Positions 9,229-20,317 of a DNA stretch of 64,000 bases are shown here, piece after piece (positions within the stretch are counted from its first letter, which is position 1; the number at the start of each line of letters is the position of its first letter). The stretch covers positions 74,510,489 to 74,574,488 of the forward strand of contig CM051455.1 of the NCBI GenBank assembly GCA_028274465.1, given 5' to 3'. A model generated the notes under the pieces. It was not told where the DNA came from. It did not search any database and saw only the letters and a program-made list of their open reading frames with translations. The translations under genes and the position numbers were made by a program. The DNA comes from Plantago ovata. Its lineage: Eukaryota > Streptophyta > Magnoliopsida > Lamiales > Plantaginaceae.

Positions 9229-9623
9229 AATAAAGCAATAACACGGAGTATAATGCGCGATATAGCCATTAGCTTAATTATCAACCCTTCGCTAAGAATT
9301 CACATACTACCACCAACGATAAGTTTAGCTACTCATAGTTGTCATGCAATCAACAAAAATCATAGAAGAAAACATGTTGAAAGATATATAAAAATAAGTA
9401 GAAAAACTGTAAGATACAATGTTACCGAAGGTTGTCAGTCTCCGAAGAATCGCGATCTTACAAGCTCCAAACTGCTATGAAAAAGTGTCTCTTAAGCTAT
9501 GAACCCCCAGAACAGGCTCTGGGAAGTTCCTACCTAAAACTACAGAGAAAGGTGAGAGCGAAGGTCTGGAAAAGTATGAATTTCGGAGAAAAACTGAGAA
9601 ACTATATATAGTGTTCGAATTTG

Positions 9624-9704
9624 TGTGGGGCGAAGGGCCCCACACACCGGGTGAGTCGCCTGGTGTGGGGCGATTCGCCCCACATCCCGGGCGATTCGCC
9701 CGGG
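9624..9704. repeat. Palindrome array in B 3' LTR
   Basis: Four units: GTGGGGCG...CCCCAC, CCGGGTGAGTCGCCTGG, GTGGGGCGATTCGCCCCAC and CCCGGGCGATTCGCCCGGG. The 5' LTR of B (about 16604-16650) keeps only the first two to three, because about 56 bp is deleted there. Confidence 0.8.
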
Positions 9705-10059
9705 AGATATTTTCGGGATTTTGCGCGTTTTCGACGCGTTTTTGGATTTCTTTCCCTTTTCGGACTCGGTTTCTGACTTCTAGTGGCCTGCTAACCTCCA
9801 GATTCGACCCCTAGACTCCAAATCCAATCCGGAAACCTTCAGGTACTCCAAATAGGCTTCTGGAACACCAATTCCTTGTCAACTTCAATATAATTGCTCG
9901 GAAATCCTCGTTTTTCAACCAAAACCTGTAAAATAAAAACTAAAGGGAAACGTGACACTATTCTAATAAAATGCACTAAAATATAGCTAAATTACCATAG
10001 AGGATATCTAAAATAGGTGAAAAAGACCTAAATAAAAGTTTAAAATACACATTCATCGA

Positions 10060-11497
10060 ACTCCCCAAACCAAACCTTTGTTTGTCCTCAAGCAACTAAG
10101 CTAGACTCTAATGCAAAAAAAACAATGCAACACATAAAATGGAGTCTCATGCTAAATAAAATGAACTAATCTACTGAATCTATCAAAACACATATGAACA
10201 ATAACCATATAAATCAAAGCATTAATATAGGTTGAAGAATACCTCGATTGACTCATACACGTCCACATAAGCACTTAAGTCAAGACAAGATAGTCTCTTG
10301 TAACATTCTCTACCTGGACCTAGTTAGTGACGACGTAATGAAGCATGCTAAGATAAGAATGGTTGTCCCGTGCCTATGAAACTGAGGACTTACTACTGTT
10401 CACTAAGTTTAAGACTTTCCCTCAAAGAGGTCGAACCAGTACTGGCTCTCATCAAACGTAGGAGGGTTCCCTATAAAAGATAACACTCCCCTATTCTACC
10501 CATCTCTCAAGCAAAGCCTTAAGCTATTCACCACTTCCTGAATGGCAGGACGAGGGTGGTCTAGAACAGATGACACTCAAAAACAAAAGACAAAAAATAG
10601 AAAATTACAACATGATTACGAACATTACAAGAATTGGAAAATGAGATACAACACTTTGCTAAACTGCTATTTGGCTTTTTTTTTGGACCCTTCTTTGCTT
10701 TTTTGGGGTCTTTTCGTTTTTTTTTTTTCTTTTTTTTTCTTTCCAGTTTCTTTTTTTTTCTTTTTTCCTGGAATTTTCTTTTCTTTTTTTTTTCGATTTT
10801 TAGCCAGCAGTAGCACCACAAAAATAGAAACAAAATGACTCGCACGACTTCCCCAAACCTATTCGAAAGAATAGGTTGGAGTACAAAATTTACGGAAAAG
10901 GAAAAACGAACTCACAACACGGAAATGAAAAACAAAAAACAAGTCTAATGATAGTGTAACCCCCTCCCCAAACCTATTCGGAAGAATAGTTTATAAACAA
11001 AGGATCACACAACCTCACACTACCTCCTTCCTAGGCATTTAGCAATCTCAAAGCATGGTGAAGACTTGTTGCCTCTTAGGTACATAATTACTCGGGAAAA
11101 CAACCATAAGACCGTAACATGCATCATCCTATTATAAAGGCCTTCGTGAACCACAGTAGAGAAAACACCACTAAGTGATGTCGAGACTACCAAGCTTAAC
11201 TAAGTGCAATACATAAATGTGGCAAGCCAAGCGAGAAAAACCTCAAACAAATTCATAGTGATGAAGCATATGATTAATGGCATAGTTAGTTGATCTACCC
11301 AATAAAAAAGTTCAAAACATTCGGCAATAAACTCCATATAAAACATGCAAGACTATCCTAGGATGAATGTAGTGAATGCAACCTAAAAAATCTAAGAAAG
11401 CGGTAAACGTGCAAATGAAAATGCAAACGGATAAAACATGCAAGGTACTATACTCATCCTACCAATGTCAAGCTCCAAACTAACAACTCTAGTTCAC
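10060..11497 (-). other. 3' non-coding region of copy B
   Basis: The reverse-strand counterpart of 6057-7470: polypurine tract, conserved tail, pyrimidine run (about 10676-10800, the complement of the A/G tract), twin hairpins at 10856-10877 and 10971-10992, and conserved sequence after ORF2. No gene seen. Confidence 0.78.
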
Positions 11498-12443
11498 TTA
11501 AATCCCATCCCCCCTCATGATTTTAACGCTAGTCCCTAGCAGTAAGAAAATGAGGAAATAAGATGTGATACTAGATGTTACCGCATGGTTTGACCTCGGT
11601 CGGCTGAGTATGCTGCTTGTGAGTTATTGGGACTGCTCTGGGAGCCTTATATGTGATCATCGGGGCTTGTGGTAGTGGCGGTAGTTCCATTAATATATCG
11701 GATAGGACCAACTCAACTATCTGTATCATCATTGTCCCTATTGTCTTCATTGTCACTACTGTCACGCACATCCTCACCAGTAGAGTTGTAGTGTCGAAGA
11801 GAATCTTCAAGATTGGCCGCCTCTGTTATGGAATCCTCCATCCTGTAGCCCTCCAATAGGCTGTGAACTGTTGAAGGGGAAAGAGCAGTGGTATCAGAGA
11901 CTCCCTCTCCAGCGTTTTACACCCCGAGGAGTTTACAGTAAGCTGCTCGGATATTCAGAAGTCTTCTACCATCTTTTCCAATGTCAACCACATTCTCTAC
12001 GGTTGATGCCACCGATGTCTATATGATGCTCCCTTTAGAGGCAGTCAAGGGGCACCCCTAAGAGGGGCCGGGCACCCATGTCATTATATTTTGGAACCAA
12101 GCTAGCGCTTCGGAACCTTCTAGCCACTGTCGACTCAATTATGAATCCGTTGTGGTGAGATGGTCCCGGTGACTTCCTATTCACTCGAACTTTGCAGTCC
12201 TTGTGATAGATTGCTGACGTAATAATTGTTTCCGTCCCTTCGGTGGTGCATGAATAGGCATAGGAGTCCTTACTCCAGGTGTACTCTAGCTCCTCCTCTT
12301 GGGTAATCCACGACGTTGTTGCAAGAGCCCGTGGCTCGAACGCACCTCTAACGAGATCACTCTCCTTGACATGGTTGTAATCGATCCCCCTCCAATACTT
12401 CATAGTAATCATACGGGAATGCTCCTCTCCCTTGGCATGTTTC
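11498..12443 (-). pseudogene. ORF2 relic of copy B (short form)
   Basis: Homologous to A ORF2, reading from the ATG at 12438-12436 directly after the predicted splice acceptor. An open stretch from 12412 to 12035 keeps the ESDLVRGAFEP, YSCTTEGTETIIT and LLGVPLDCL segments. Beyond it the homology continues in several frames with many stops. Like A it lacks the N-terminal block and the C-terminal coiled coil of F and H. The plant-transposon-protein-like family call is carried over from the F and H copies; by itself this copy would be hard to assign. Confidence 0.65.
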
Positions 12444-12978
12444 CTACAAACAATAGTTAGTACCTCACAAAATCTGACTCATGCATATGCTAGTGTAAGA
12501 ACGAAACACACAAGTGATAAAATCAACAATCGAGCTCCCCAAATCCTTATGTCTAGCCTAGCTTCTTCAACATGCAACATACCAATGTAACTACTACATG
12601 TAATACATCACATTATGCTCTTGCTAGACAACCAATAACCTAAATAACAAGGCTCAATGCATACCATAGTAGCGAAAAATTCTAGCATCATAAATCCTCA
12701 TACTCAACAATTAAGCATTCAATCATCAAATCCATCATCATTACATCAATAAACACAATCATATGCAAGAAATCAAAGATAAAGATATATTGCATAACAA
12801 GATATATCATCTAGTAGCAAAATTCCCAAATCAACAATCCAAGCATAATTAAGCATGCAATTGATAGTAAATAATGCTTCTAATCATACAAACAACCTAC
12901 CCATGCATCATATAAGCATAATTGAAGCTCAAATTAGAAAACCCCCAAATTTGAAAATTAGGGTTCATAAGAAGATAC
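12444..12978 (-). other. Predicted 5'UTR intron of ORF2, copy B (535 bp)
   Basis: On the minus strand it starts CTGAG/GTATCTTC and ends TACTAAC...TTTGTAG, with a perfect branch-point consensus 13 nt from the acceptor. AT-rich, no coding potential. Confidence 0.55.
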
Positions 12979-13451
12979 CTCAGATCTGAAAAACTAATGC
13001 ACTAGGGTGAAATCTGTTCGGATGAAAAGATAGATCACGTAATAGGCTTCGATTGAAGCTAAAGAACACTACATTTGGTGAAGAAATGAAGAAGATATGA
13101 AGTTTTGAAGCTAAAATCGCAAAATTCGGTTTTTGGAGAGAAGAAGGTGGAGACAATGAAGAAAATGAGCTGAAAAAGGGGAGATCCGCGTTTTTGCGGG
13201 GAGACGAAATCTCCAACAAAAACACGGTTTTTAATCCCCGAAACCATTTTTTCTCATAAAACCACTCGAAAAATATCACTCAAACATAAGCACATACGAC
13301 ACAGAGATGAACAAATTCACATATTAGAAGCAAATTGTTCAAGAATGAATGCATGCAAAAAAAAAAAAAAGTAAAGAAAGCGATAAAAATTCCGGGTTGC
13401 CTACCGGATAGCGTCATTGTTTATAGTCTTTGACTCGACTCCTGTCTGCGC
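12979..13451 (-). other. ORF2 leader of copy B, without palindrome array
   Basis: It matches the leader exon of A, F and H and holds the conserved hairpin at 13391-13408, but the GGGGCG-type inverted repeats found there in A, D, F and H are missing. Short reverse frames here are not genes. Confidence 0.6.
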
Positions 13452-15577
13452 CTAGCTCTTCTTTTTGCGGGTACTTGACTTCCCCTTCATGGATCTCCTC
13501 CTCATGCCACAAACCTGTGAATAAGAAAGAACATAGGCTGCAAGACCACAGTAGTGAGTAATGTGAGAAGTATCAGGCTGATCAGGTGGATCAGATATGG
13601 CTTGCAACACATGTCGCTTGCCATCCACTTCAATAGTGCAAGTTCTTTGGTAGATGTCCATCACGGAGCGTAGCTTAGTCAAGAACGTTCGCCCCAAGAG
13701 AATGACATCCCCCGTCCCAGGTGCAGACGCCGGCATAACTACAAAATTGGTGTATACAGAAGCTTCACCAATCTTGACAAACACATTTTTCACAACGCCT
13801 TCGGGTCTCACAAATGATCCATCCGCCAGTTGCACAATAGCCCTATGCTCAGATAGTTTTCCAATGCTACTCTTCTAAAACACATTCAAATGGAGCACGT
13901 TAGAGTAGGATCCCGTGTCTAGTGTGGCACGGACATCTTCAAGCTCACCAATCCCGACCTTAACATCAAAACTTTTAGGGAGTGGCTCGGGATCCTCTTG
14001 CTCCTCATCACTCACGTCAGAACCAAGGTCCTTCTCTTCTTCCTTAGCTTGTGGGAGTACTTCCCCCTTGCAACACTCGCACTTCGCAACCTTCTTGATG
14101 GTGATTTCGACAGGTAGATCACCAGCCAAAGTAATGGAATTCGACTTCTCAGTGTTGCTAGGCAATTTGCCTTGTTCCCTACTTGCTCCTCGGTCGATCA
14201 ACTCTTGCATCTTTTGATGGGCAAGCCTAGTGCTCTCTTCCAACCTATCAAGTCTCGCTCTAGTCTTCTCAGAATCTTCTTCATAACGTTTGAGAAAACT
14301 TTGGGTGTGATCAACCATCTTTTGCAAGTTCTCCATCAGTTGAGCCGACTTCGACTTCGGTGGCTCTTTTGGAGATCACTGCGGTCTTGGTTAGGGCCAT
14401 AAGTTTGGCTAGCTGGTGCATATCCTTGATTGTTTCGGAACCCTCTTCTCCAAAATCCACCTCGAGGATTCCTACCGTCTTGTCCGTAGCTAGCTTCTTG
14501 AGTACCAAACTCCGTAGCAAAGGCTTCCTCTTCGCCTCCTCGAGCCCAGTTGCCATCATCATACACAAGCTCCGATCTACATATATGAGCCCCATGCCCA
14601 TAATTCTTGCATATTCGGCAAACTTCGTTCGAAACAGTTGTTCCAGTGGCGCTCTTGAGGACTTGCTTCAATTCGTTGGTAAAGCACTCGAATTAATCCC
14701 CATTTCCCCTATACATAGGGGCTTCTTGAGTCGGTGGAGCTTCAGGTCCGCGTCTCCTAACCATTGCCCTTGGGTCCTTGAACTGCGAACCCTTAGCAAG
14801 CCTTTCGAAAACTGCCCAGACGGCTTCTGCGGTTTCTTCCAAAATATTGTCTCGGCATTGGAAATCCACCACTTGTTGGTTCTTGAAGGTTAGTCCATTG
14901 TAGAAGTGTTGGACTAGGTCGGAAAGCTCAAAACCATGGTGAGGGCACTTGTTCAGTGAGATCTTGGAACCTCTCAAACGCGGTGTAGATGGTCTCATCA
15001 TAGTCCTGCTTGAATCCAGTGATTTGCGCCTTTAGCGCGGTAGTCAAGTTGTGACGGAAGTATTTTTCCATGAAAGCTGAAAAAACCTTCTCCCAAGTGT
15101 CCAGCGAGCCTGCTGGTAGAGAACTCAACCATGACTTGGCTCTGTCGCCAAGCCCCATAGCAAAAACCTTCATCCGCAACTCATCCGTTGTTATTTCAGC
15201 TCCGGGTCGTGGGTGTTGGTTGACGAAATCATCGATATCGTGCAAGTACCCCATCACATCTTCCCTTGCTAAGCCATAGAACCTCGGAAGTTGTTGGAAT
15301 GCGTGTTCTTGATTTCCAGATCTCGGGTTGCAGACGAAAGAACAATCGCCGGTCCCCTCATACGATCCTTGGAGGGTTGAACCCATGCTTTCAGCGGTCT
15401 AGCTTCTGCCATTCCGTCGATTTCCTTGAAAAGACTGTGTAGAGATTCAGAGAAATCGGTATCCTCTATTTCCTCTAGTTCACGTCTTTGAAGTAGTCGC
15501 CTTCTTTGGTGGTAGACTCTGTCGATCTCAGTAATTGAATCAGCAAGCGGTGTTCCTCTAGATCGTGTATGTGGCAT
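13452..15577 (-). pseudogene. Gag-protease relic of copy B
   Basis: It starts at the MPHTRSRGTPLAD-like ATG (15577), about 125 bp after the primer site, and ends in the basic STRKKKS tail. The gag core with LGDRAKSWLSSL and the Athila-like YNGL segment lies at about 15400-14860; the zinc knuckle (CRICKNYGHGAHIC) is near 14600. The charged coiled-coil region is near 14336-14200 and the retropepsin at about 13920-13650. The active-site triplet is intact (LDTGSYSN), as is LLGRTFL. The frame is broken by several frameshifts, near 15290, 14930, 14690 and 14360, and by a TAG just before 13875. In the family this polyprotein would assemble particles and process itself; here it cannot be made. Confidence 0.85.
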
Positions 15578-15701
15578 ACACTATCTGTAACAGACTAGGA
15601 AAGCAGTATCAGAGAGAGATTAAAAAGGAAAACTAAAACTACTAGAATTAGGAATCGAAAGCTGAAAATATAAACAAATTAAACAGAAAAAAGGAGTATA
15701 G

Positions 15702-15719
15702 TCCCCGGCAACGGCGCCA
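15702..15719 (-). other. tRNA-Asp primer binding site of copy B
   Basis: Reverse strand reads TGGCGCCGTTGCCGGGGA, complementary to the 3' end of plant tRNA-Asp, three bases from the LTR end at 15723. This is the primer choice usual for Athila/Tat elements. Confidence 0.85.
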
Positions 15720-15722
15720 ATT

Positions 15723-16983
15723 TGACGAACGCGGATTTGTCGGGTCCGGATCAGTCAAATAAATTTGTTATTTAGCCAAAGGCAATTCACAACTACAACG
15801 AAAACCGTAGTGTAGCACTAGAATGACCTCGAGTGTCGATCTCTAAGGACTATAACTTGCTTTATCAAATCTAATTTAGAATATAATAACAGCAGACGGT
15901 ATAGCAAAGGTTTTTCTAACAGATAATGGAGATTGGTGATAGTATGGTCCTTCAAAGCATAACGGGTTAATAATCATGCGTAAATTCCTCGGTCTTGCAT
16001 GGAGATCTTTGATCAATAAATTGTCCTGTAGTAATTATCAAACACTACGAAGATATAGATTCTGATAAGTCAAACACTATTGTCCAATCGTGTTCCGTAA
16101 TTATTCGACACTACGAAGATATAGATTCTGATAGGTCAAATACTATTGTCCAATTGTGTGCAATAATTAATCAACAATATGAAGATAGAGATTGTGCAAG
16201 ATCAAAGAAATAAAGCAATAACACGGAGTATAATGCGCGATATAGCCATTAGCATAATTATCAACCTTTCGCTAAGAATTCACATACTACCACCAACGAT
16301 AAGTTTAGCTACTCATAGTTGTCATGCAATCAACAGAAATCATAGAAGAAAAGATGTTGAAAGATATATAAAAATAAGTAGAAAAACTGTAAGATACAAT
16401 GTTACCGAAGGTTGTCAGTCTCCGAAGAATCGCGATCTTACAAGCTCCAAACTGCTATGAAAAAGTGTCTCCTAAGCTATGAACCCCCAGAACAGGCTCT
16501 GGGAAGTTCCTACCTAAAACTACAAAGAAAGGTGAGAGAGAAGGTCTGGAAAAGTATGAATTTCGGAGAAAAGCTGAGAAACTATATATAGTGTTCGGAT
16601 TTGTGTGGGGCGAAGGGCCCCACACACCGGGCGAGTCGCCTGGTGTGGGGCAATTTCGACGCGTTTTTGGATTTCTTCCCCTTTTCGGACTCGGTTTCTG
16701 ACTTGTAGTGGCCTTCTAACCTCCAGATTCGACCCCTAGACTCCAAATCCTATCCGGAAACTTTCAGATACTCCAAATAGGCTTCTAGAACACCAATTCC
16801 TTATCAACTTCAATATAATTGCTCGGAAATCCTCATTTTCCAACCAAAACCTGTAAAATAAAAACTAAAGGGTAACGTGACACTATTCTAATAAAATGCA
16901 CTAAAATATAGGTAAATTACCATAGAGGATAGCTAAAATAGGTGAAAAAGACCTAAATGAAAGTGTAAAATACACATTCATCA
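15723..16983 (-). repeat. 5' LTR of copy B
   Basis: 1261 bp, matching 8743-10059 apart from scattered substitutions and a deletion of about 56 bp near 16650 that removes the last palindromes. Ends TGACGAACG and TTCATCA (plus strand). Confidence 0.9.
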
Positions 16984-17021
16984 CCCGTCTAGTCTTTTCT
17001 TGTTGTTTAAAGGGACAAACA
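16984..17021 (+). mobile_element. Copia LTR L0, segment 3 of 3 (3' end)
   Basis: It reads CTAGTCTTTTCTTG up to GGGACAAACA, the same terminus as C1 at 22004 (GGGACCAACA). Next comes reverse-strand copia pol, not a primer site, so this is the outer edge of L0. Confidence 0.85.
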
Positions 17022-18861
17022 TAATGATTTAAAGCTTCTTCTATGGTCTTGGGTTCAATTTCTGAAACAAAGCAAGAGAACAAAGCTTCTACCTCAACAA
17101 CCATTGCTTCTTCAGCAAGTTCCTTGTTGGTAGAGACTTTGGATCTAGTCACTTGGCGTTTGTCAATATCACCAGTCATATCGTTAGAGGGATGATCTCT
17201 AATCCATTTGTTAACAGGTTTTCTGCTCTGTGGATCTAGGTACGTATGCGTTTCAGCATGTGACTCTCAGCATGTGCTTGTTCTGCACTATTGGTTTCTG
17301 GTTGTGACTCTACTGATATAGGTTCATCAACAACTACTTGATCAGGATTGCTGGTTTGAGGTAACTCATCAGTAGGCACAGGTGATTGCTCTAATTCAGC
17401 AACCTCAGGAGCAACTGAGTCTTTTGCTGGAAATTCCTTGTCATGAACTATATACATCTTGTCATTATTTGGCTTTGGTCTTTCATCGTCAGATTCATCA
17501 TCTAGCTCAATAAGTTTGGCTTTTTTCGCTATTTCCTCAGCTTCCTGTTATTGTATGATTAGCTTCTTCATACATTCTGAAACTTCTTTTTCAGTGGGAA
17601 CTCCTTGTTTATTCTCATGGAAACCAACATGCACTGGTTCTTCAATCTTTTGTGCTATCTTGTTGTAAACTCTATAAGCTTTGCTTTGCAAGGAGTAATA
17701 AAGAAAAATAGCTTCATCTGCTTTTGGTTGAAATGTCCTTAGGTATTCTCTACCATTGTTAAGAACAAAACACTTACAACCAAATACTCTTAGATGTGTG
17801 ATACTTGGAGATCTTCCAATAAATAGCTCATATGGAGTTTTAGTGTACTCCTTGTTAATCAAGCATCTATTCTGAGTGTAGCACGCTGTATTAACAGCTT
17901 CAACCCAATAGGATTCACTTATTTCAGTGTCAGCAACCATAGTCCTTGCAGCTTCCGCAAGGGTTCTGTTCTTCCTTTCAGCAACTCCATTTTGCTGAGG
18001 GGTTCTTACTAAAGATAACTGATGTTGTATACCTTTAGAAGTGCAATACTCAGTTATGTACTGGTTTACAAAATTAGTACCATGGTCAGTTCGAATGATT
18101 TGTACCTTGCCATTTTTCATGACTTCGAGCTTATTCAGCAAGTTAGGTATTTCATTGTTAGTTTCTGATTTGTGCTTGATGAAAATAACAAAAGTAAATC
18201 TTGAGTAATCATCCACAACAACTAGACCATACTTCTTGCCTGCATAACTTCTTGTTGTAGATTCCAACAAGTCCATATGACGCAACTGTAGAGATTTTGT
18301 AGTTGACTTGACCGATTTATTCTTGAAGGAGGACTTTGTTTGCTTTCCTTGCTGACAAGCTGAGCAAACTCCGTCCTTCTTGTAAGTAAGTTTGGGTAGT
18401 CCAACTACAAGTCCCTTCTTAGACAGCTTATTCAGCGTCTTGAAATTTATATGACTTGTTCTTTGATGGCAAAGCCATGCATTTTCAGCAAGGCCTCCTT
18501 GGTCAGCAACTAGACATTTTTCAGTGATTGCTGAAGACCAGTACACATTATATAGACTTCCAGTTTTTCTAGCAATTAGAATTATCTTTTTGGTCTCAAA
18601 GTCAATGAGTCTACAATCATCACTCTTGATCTTTATGAAATAGCCTTTGTTAGCAAATTGACTCACGCTAAACAGGTTTAACTTGAGATTCTTGATGTGT
18701 AGTACTCCTTTGATAGTTATGCATCCAATTTTGACATCTCCAAAGCCTTTTGTAGGGGCAAGTTCTCCACCATAAAACCTTATTGCTGGACCTTTAGACC
18801 ACCGTCTATAGTTTATAAGGTTTTTCTTGTTGCCCGTCATTTGCTTTCCGCAGCCACTGTC
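17022..18861 (-). pseudogene. Copia C0 pol relic: protease, integrase, start of reverse transcriptase
   Basis: Reads leftward from a retropepsin site DSGCGKQMTG (18850 region) through the GAG pre-integrase domain (near 18400, with CSACQQGKQTKSSF) to the integrase core. The core keeps its acidic residues in HMDLLES, RTDHGTNF and GVAERKN. The variable Glu-rich linker follows, and it ends at the [11 protein letters not shown] segment just before reverse transcriptase, where L0 was inserted. A 446-codon frame (18888-17548) is open; the rest is frameshifted. Several conserved positions have drifted (CHQR for WHKR, YYS for GYS). It is clearly older than C1 and C2. SIRE-type lineage by similarity to C1. 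Confidence 0.85.
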
Positions 18862-20267
18862 TGATGAACGTATTTTTGACGCGTTCATCTTGTCTTTTTT
18901 ACCTTCTTTTGCTATCTTCTAGCCTTGTTTTTTGGTTAGTTTTGTAGAATAGTGTCACGTTTTGTATTTTCTGCATTTTCAGGCACTTAGGTACGAAACG
19001 GTGTTTTTGGAGCTAAAAACGAGCCTTTTTTATGGAAAAGATGGCCCCGTTGAAGTTCCCCAATCTCCGTGGCTTGTTTGTGAGTGTTTGAGCATCAATA
19101 AGCATTGAGAAGGATGAGTCCAAGGCACCCGAGGGCCGTACGAGGGCAAAAAGATTGAATTTGAAGACAAAAATCTGCCCAGGAGCCAAGCTAAGCGCCT
19201 GGAATAGTGAAGCGCTCCGCTTCATTTTCCAGGAGCTTTGGCACAGCACCCAAGCGAAGCGCTTGGAGGGCCAAAGCGCTTCGCTTGCCAAGCGCTCCGC
19301 TTGGACTCTCCAAGCGGTCCGCTTGGCAGCGGTTACGTTTTCGGATTTTCCTTCTTAGATCTGATCTTCTGTTACTTTTGGGATACTTTTTGAACACTAG
19401 CTTCGTTTTGGAGAGCTCCTAAGCCCCAAAACTCAGAGAAAACTCAGATACATTGTATTTTTAGATTGGATTAAAGGTTTTGGCATAGGATTGCATCCAT
19501 TGTTTCATCTACGGAGAGGTTTTCATCAATACCCACCGATTAGTGACAGCTTGGTGGTAACATTGTATCATTATCTCTTGTCTAGTAGTTTGATTTGATG
19601 TATTCTATTTACAATTCATATGATTTGATGTCTATGTTGATGAATATGAGTAGCTAAATCCTTTGTGTTGGTGGTAGAATGTAGAATATGCATGCCATGG
19701 ATTATGTTTATGCTTACATGAGATTGTGATTCAATCTTGCTGCAAATTCCTTCATATGATTCTTAGTTGCCTATAAAATATATTCGAATTGAGTATTGGG
19801 ACAAACTCTTGGTCAATGAAAGCTATAGGATTGTATGTTAGAGATTTGCAGCATGCTAGATAAATGGTGTTAGTGACAAGCACCTCTAAAGTATTGATAG
19901 TGGTCTTTTATGATGTGTGTCTTGAAAGTTACCTAGATGAGTTGCTTAGCAGACTCAATCGAAGGTTTTACGCACTGAACTTGTGAGCATATTCGTAACC
20001 CATGCATGTGTATTTGATTTCTACCACCAACCGTTTTTCAAACTTGATTACAACAATCTAATTTCTCGTTGCTTTGTTCTAAGAAAGCAATTCTACAAAC
20101 AATTGAACTCGTTGACTGAAATAACTAGCAAAAACCACAAACAAAGCCACGTTAGGTTCCGAGAGAACAACACTCGGGGACAACTTGCCATTGCACTCTA
20201 GTTTGTGTAGTGATAAGTGTTCTATTGGCTTTTAAACAAATTTAATTGGTGAAAAACGACATCATCA
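18862..20267. mobile_element. Solo LTR S of another LTR-element family
   Basis: 1406 bp starting TGATGAACG and ending CATCATCA, with 5-bp flanks ctgtc (18857-18861) and atgtc (20268-20272), one mismatch apart; C0 pol continues on both sides. It holds no coding sequence or internal domain. It shares only the ends and a short stretch (AGAATAGTGTCACGTTT near 18945) with family R LTRs, so it is a distant relative left by LTR-LTR recombination. The plus orientation is likely, from that shared stretch. Confidence 0.75.
19208..19326. repeat. Array of five 17-nt inverted repeats in solo LTR S
   Basis: Units at 19208-19224, 19250-19266, about 19274-19286, 19288-19304 and 19310-19326. They have 7-bp arms (5 bp for the third) around 3-nt centres: TGAAGCG-CTC-CGCTTCA, CCAAGCG-AAG-CGCTTGG, AAGCG-CTT-CGCTT, CCAAGCG-CTC-CGCTTGG, CCAAGCG-GTC-CGCTTGG. 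Confidence 0.85.
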
Positions 20268-20317
20268 ATGTCAAAGTGCCAAATTGCATTGTTTGTCTCT
20301 TTGGCTGAAGTTTGCAC
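20268..20317 (-). pseudogene. Copia C0 pol relic, segment 2
   Basis: 50 bp continuing C0 upstream of the retropepsin site (reverse strand reads into the codons just before DSGCGK). Cut on the right by C1; the last 5 bp before C1 are tgcac, its expected target duplication. Confidence 0.75.

Larger units (their letters stand above)
8743..10059 (-). repeat. 3' LTR of copy B
   Basis: Read on the plus strand it starts TGACGAACG and ends CATTCATCG, where the final A has become G. 1317 bp. It contains a 66-67 bp tandem repeat (9065-9228), a palindrome array (9624-9704) and a reverse TATATATA at 9602-9611. The polypurine tract lies just beyond, reading AACTCCCCAAACC on the plus strand. Confidence 0.9.
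8743..16983 (-). mobile_element. Family R element, copy B
   Basis: A full-length insertion read on the minus strand. The LTRs are at 15723-16983 (5') and 8743-10059 (3'), the tRNA-Asp primer site at 15702-15719, then gag-protease, hairpin, leader with predicted intron, and ORF2. The target duplication is cccct at 8738-8742 and cccgt at 16984-16988, one mismatch apart, inside the C-rich run of copia LTR L0. No polymerase or integrase is present. It is inserted opposite to copy A. Confidence 0.9.

Noticed and set aside
14360..14893. Long frames antisense to gag-protease (also 2175-2966 and 48627-49518)
   Set aside because: They mirror gag codons on the other strand, recur in each copy only because gag recurs, and have no recognisable domain.
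18862..20267. Solo LTR S as a member of family R
   Set aside because: Only the termini and a short AGAATAGTGTCACGTTT stretch are shared; the rest, including the palindrome sequence, differs.
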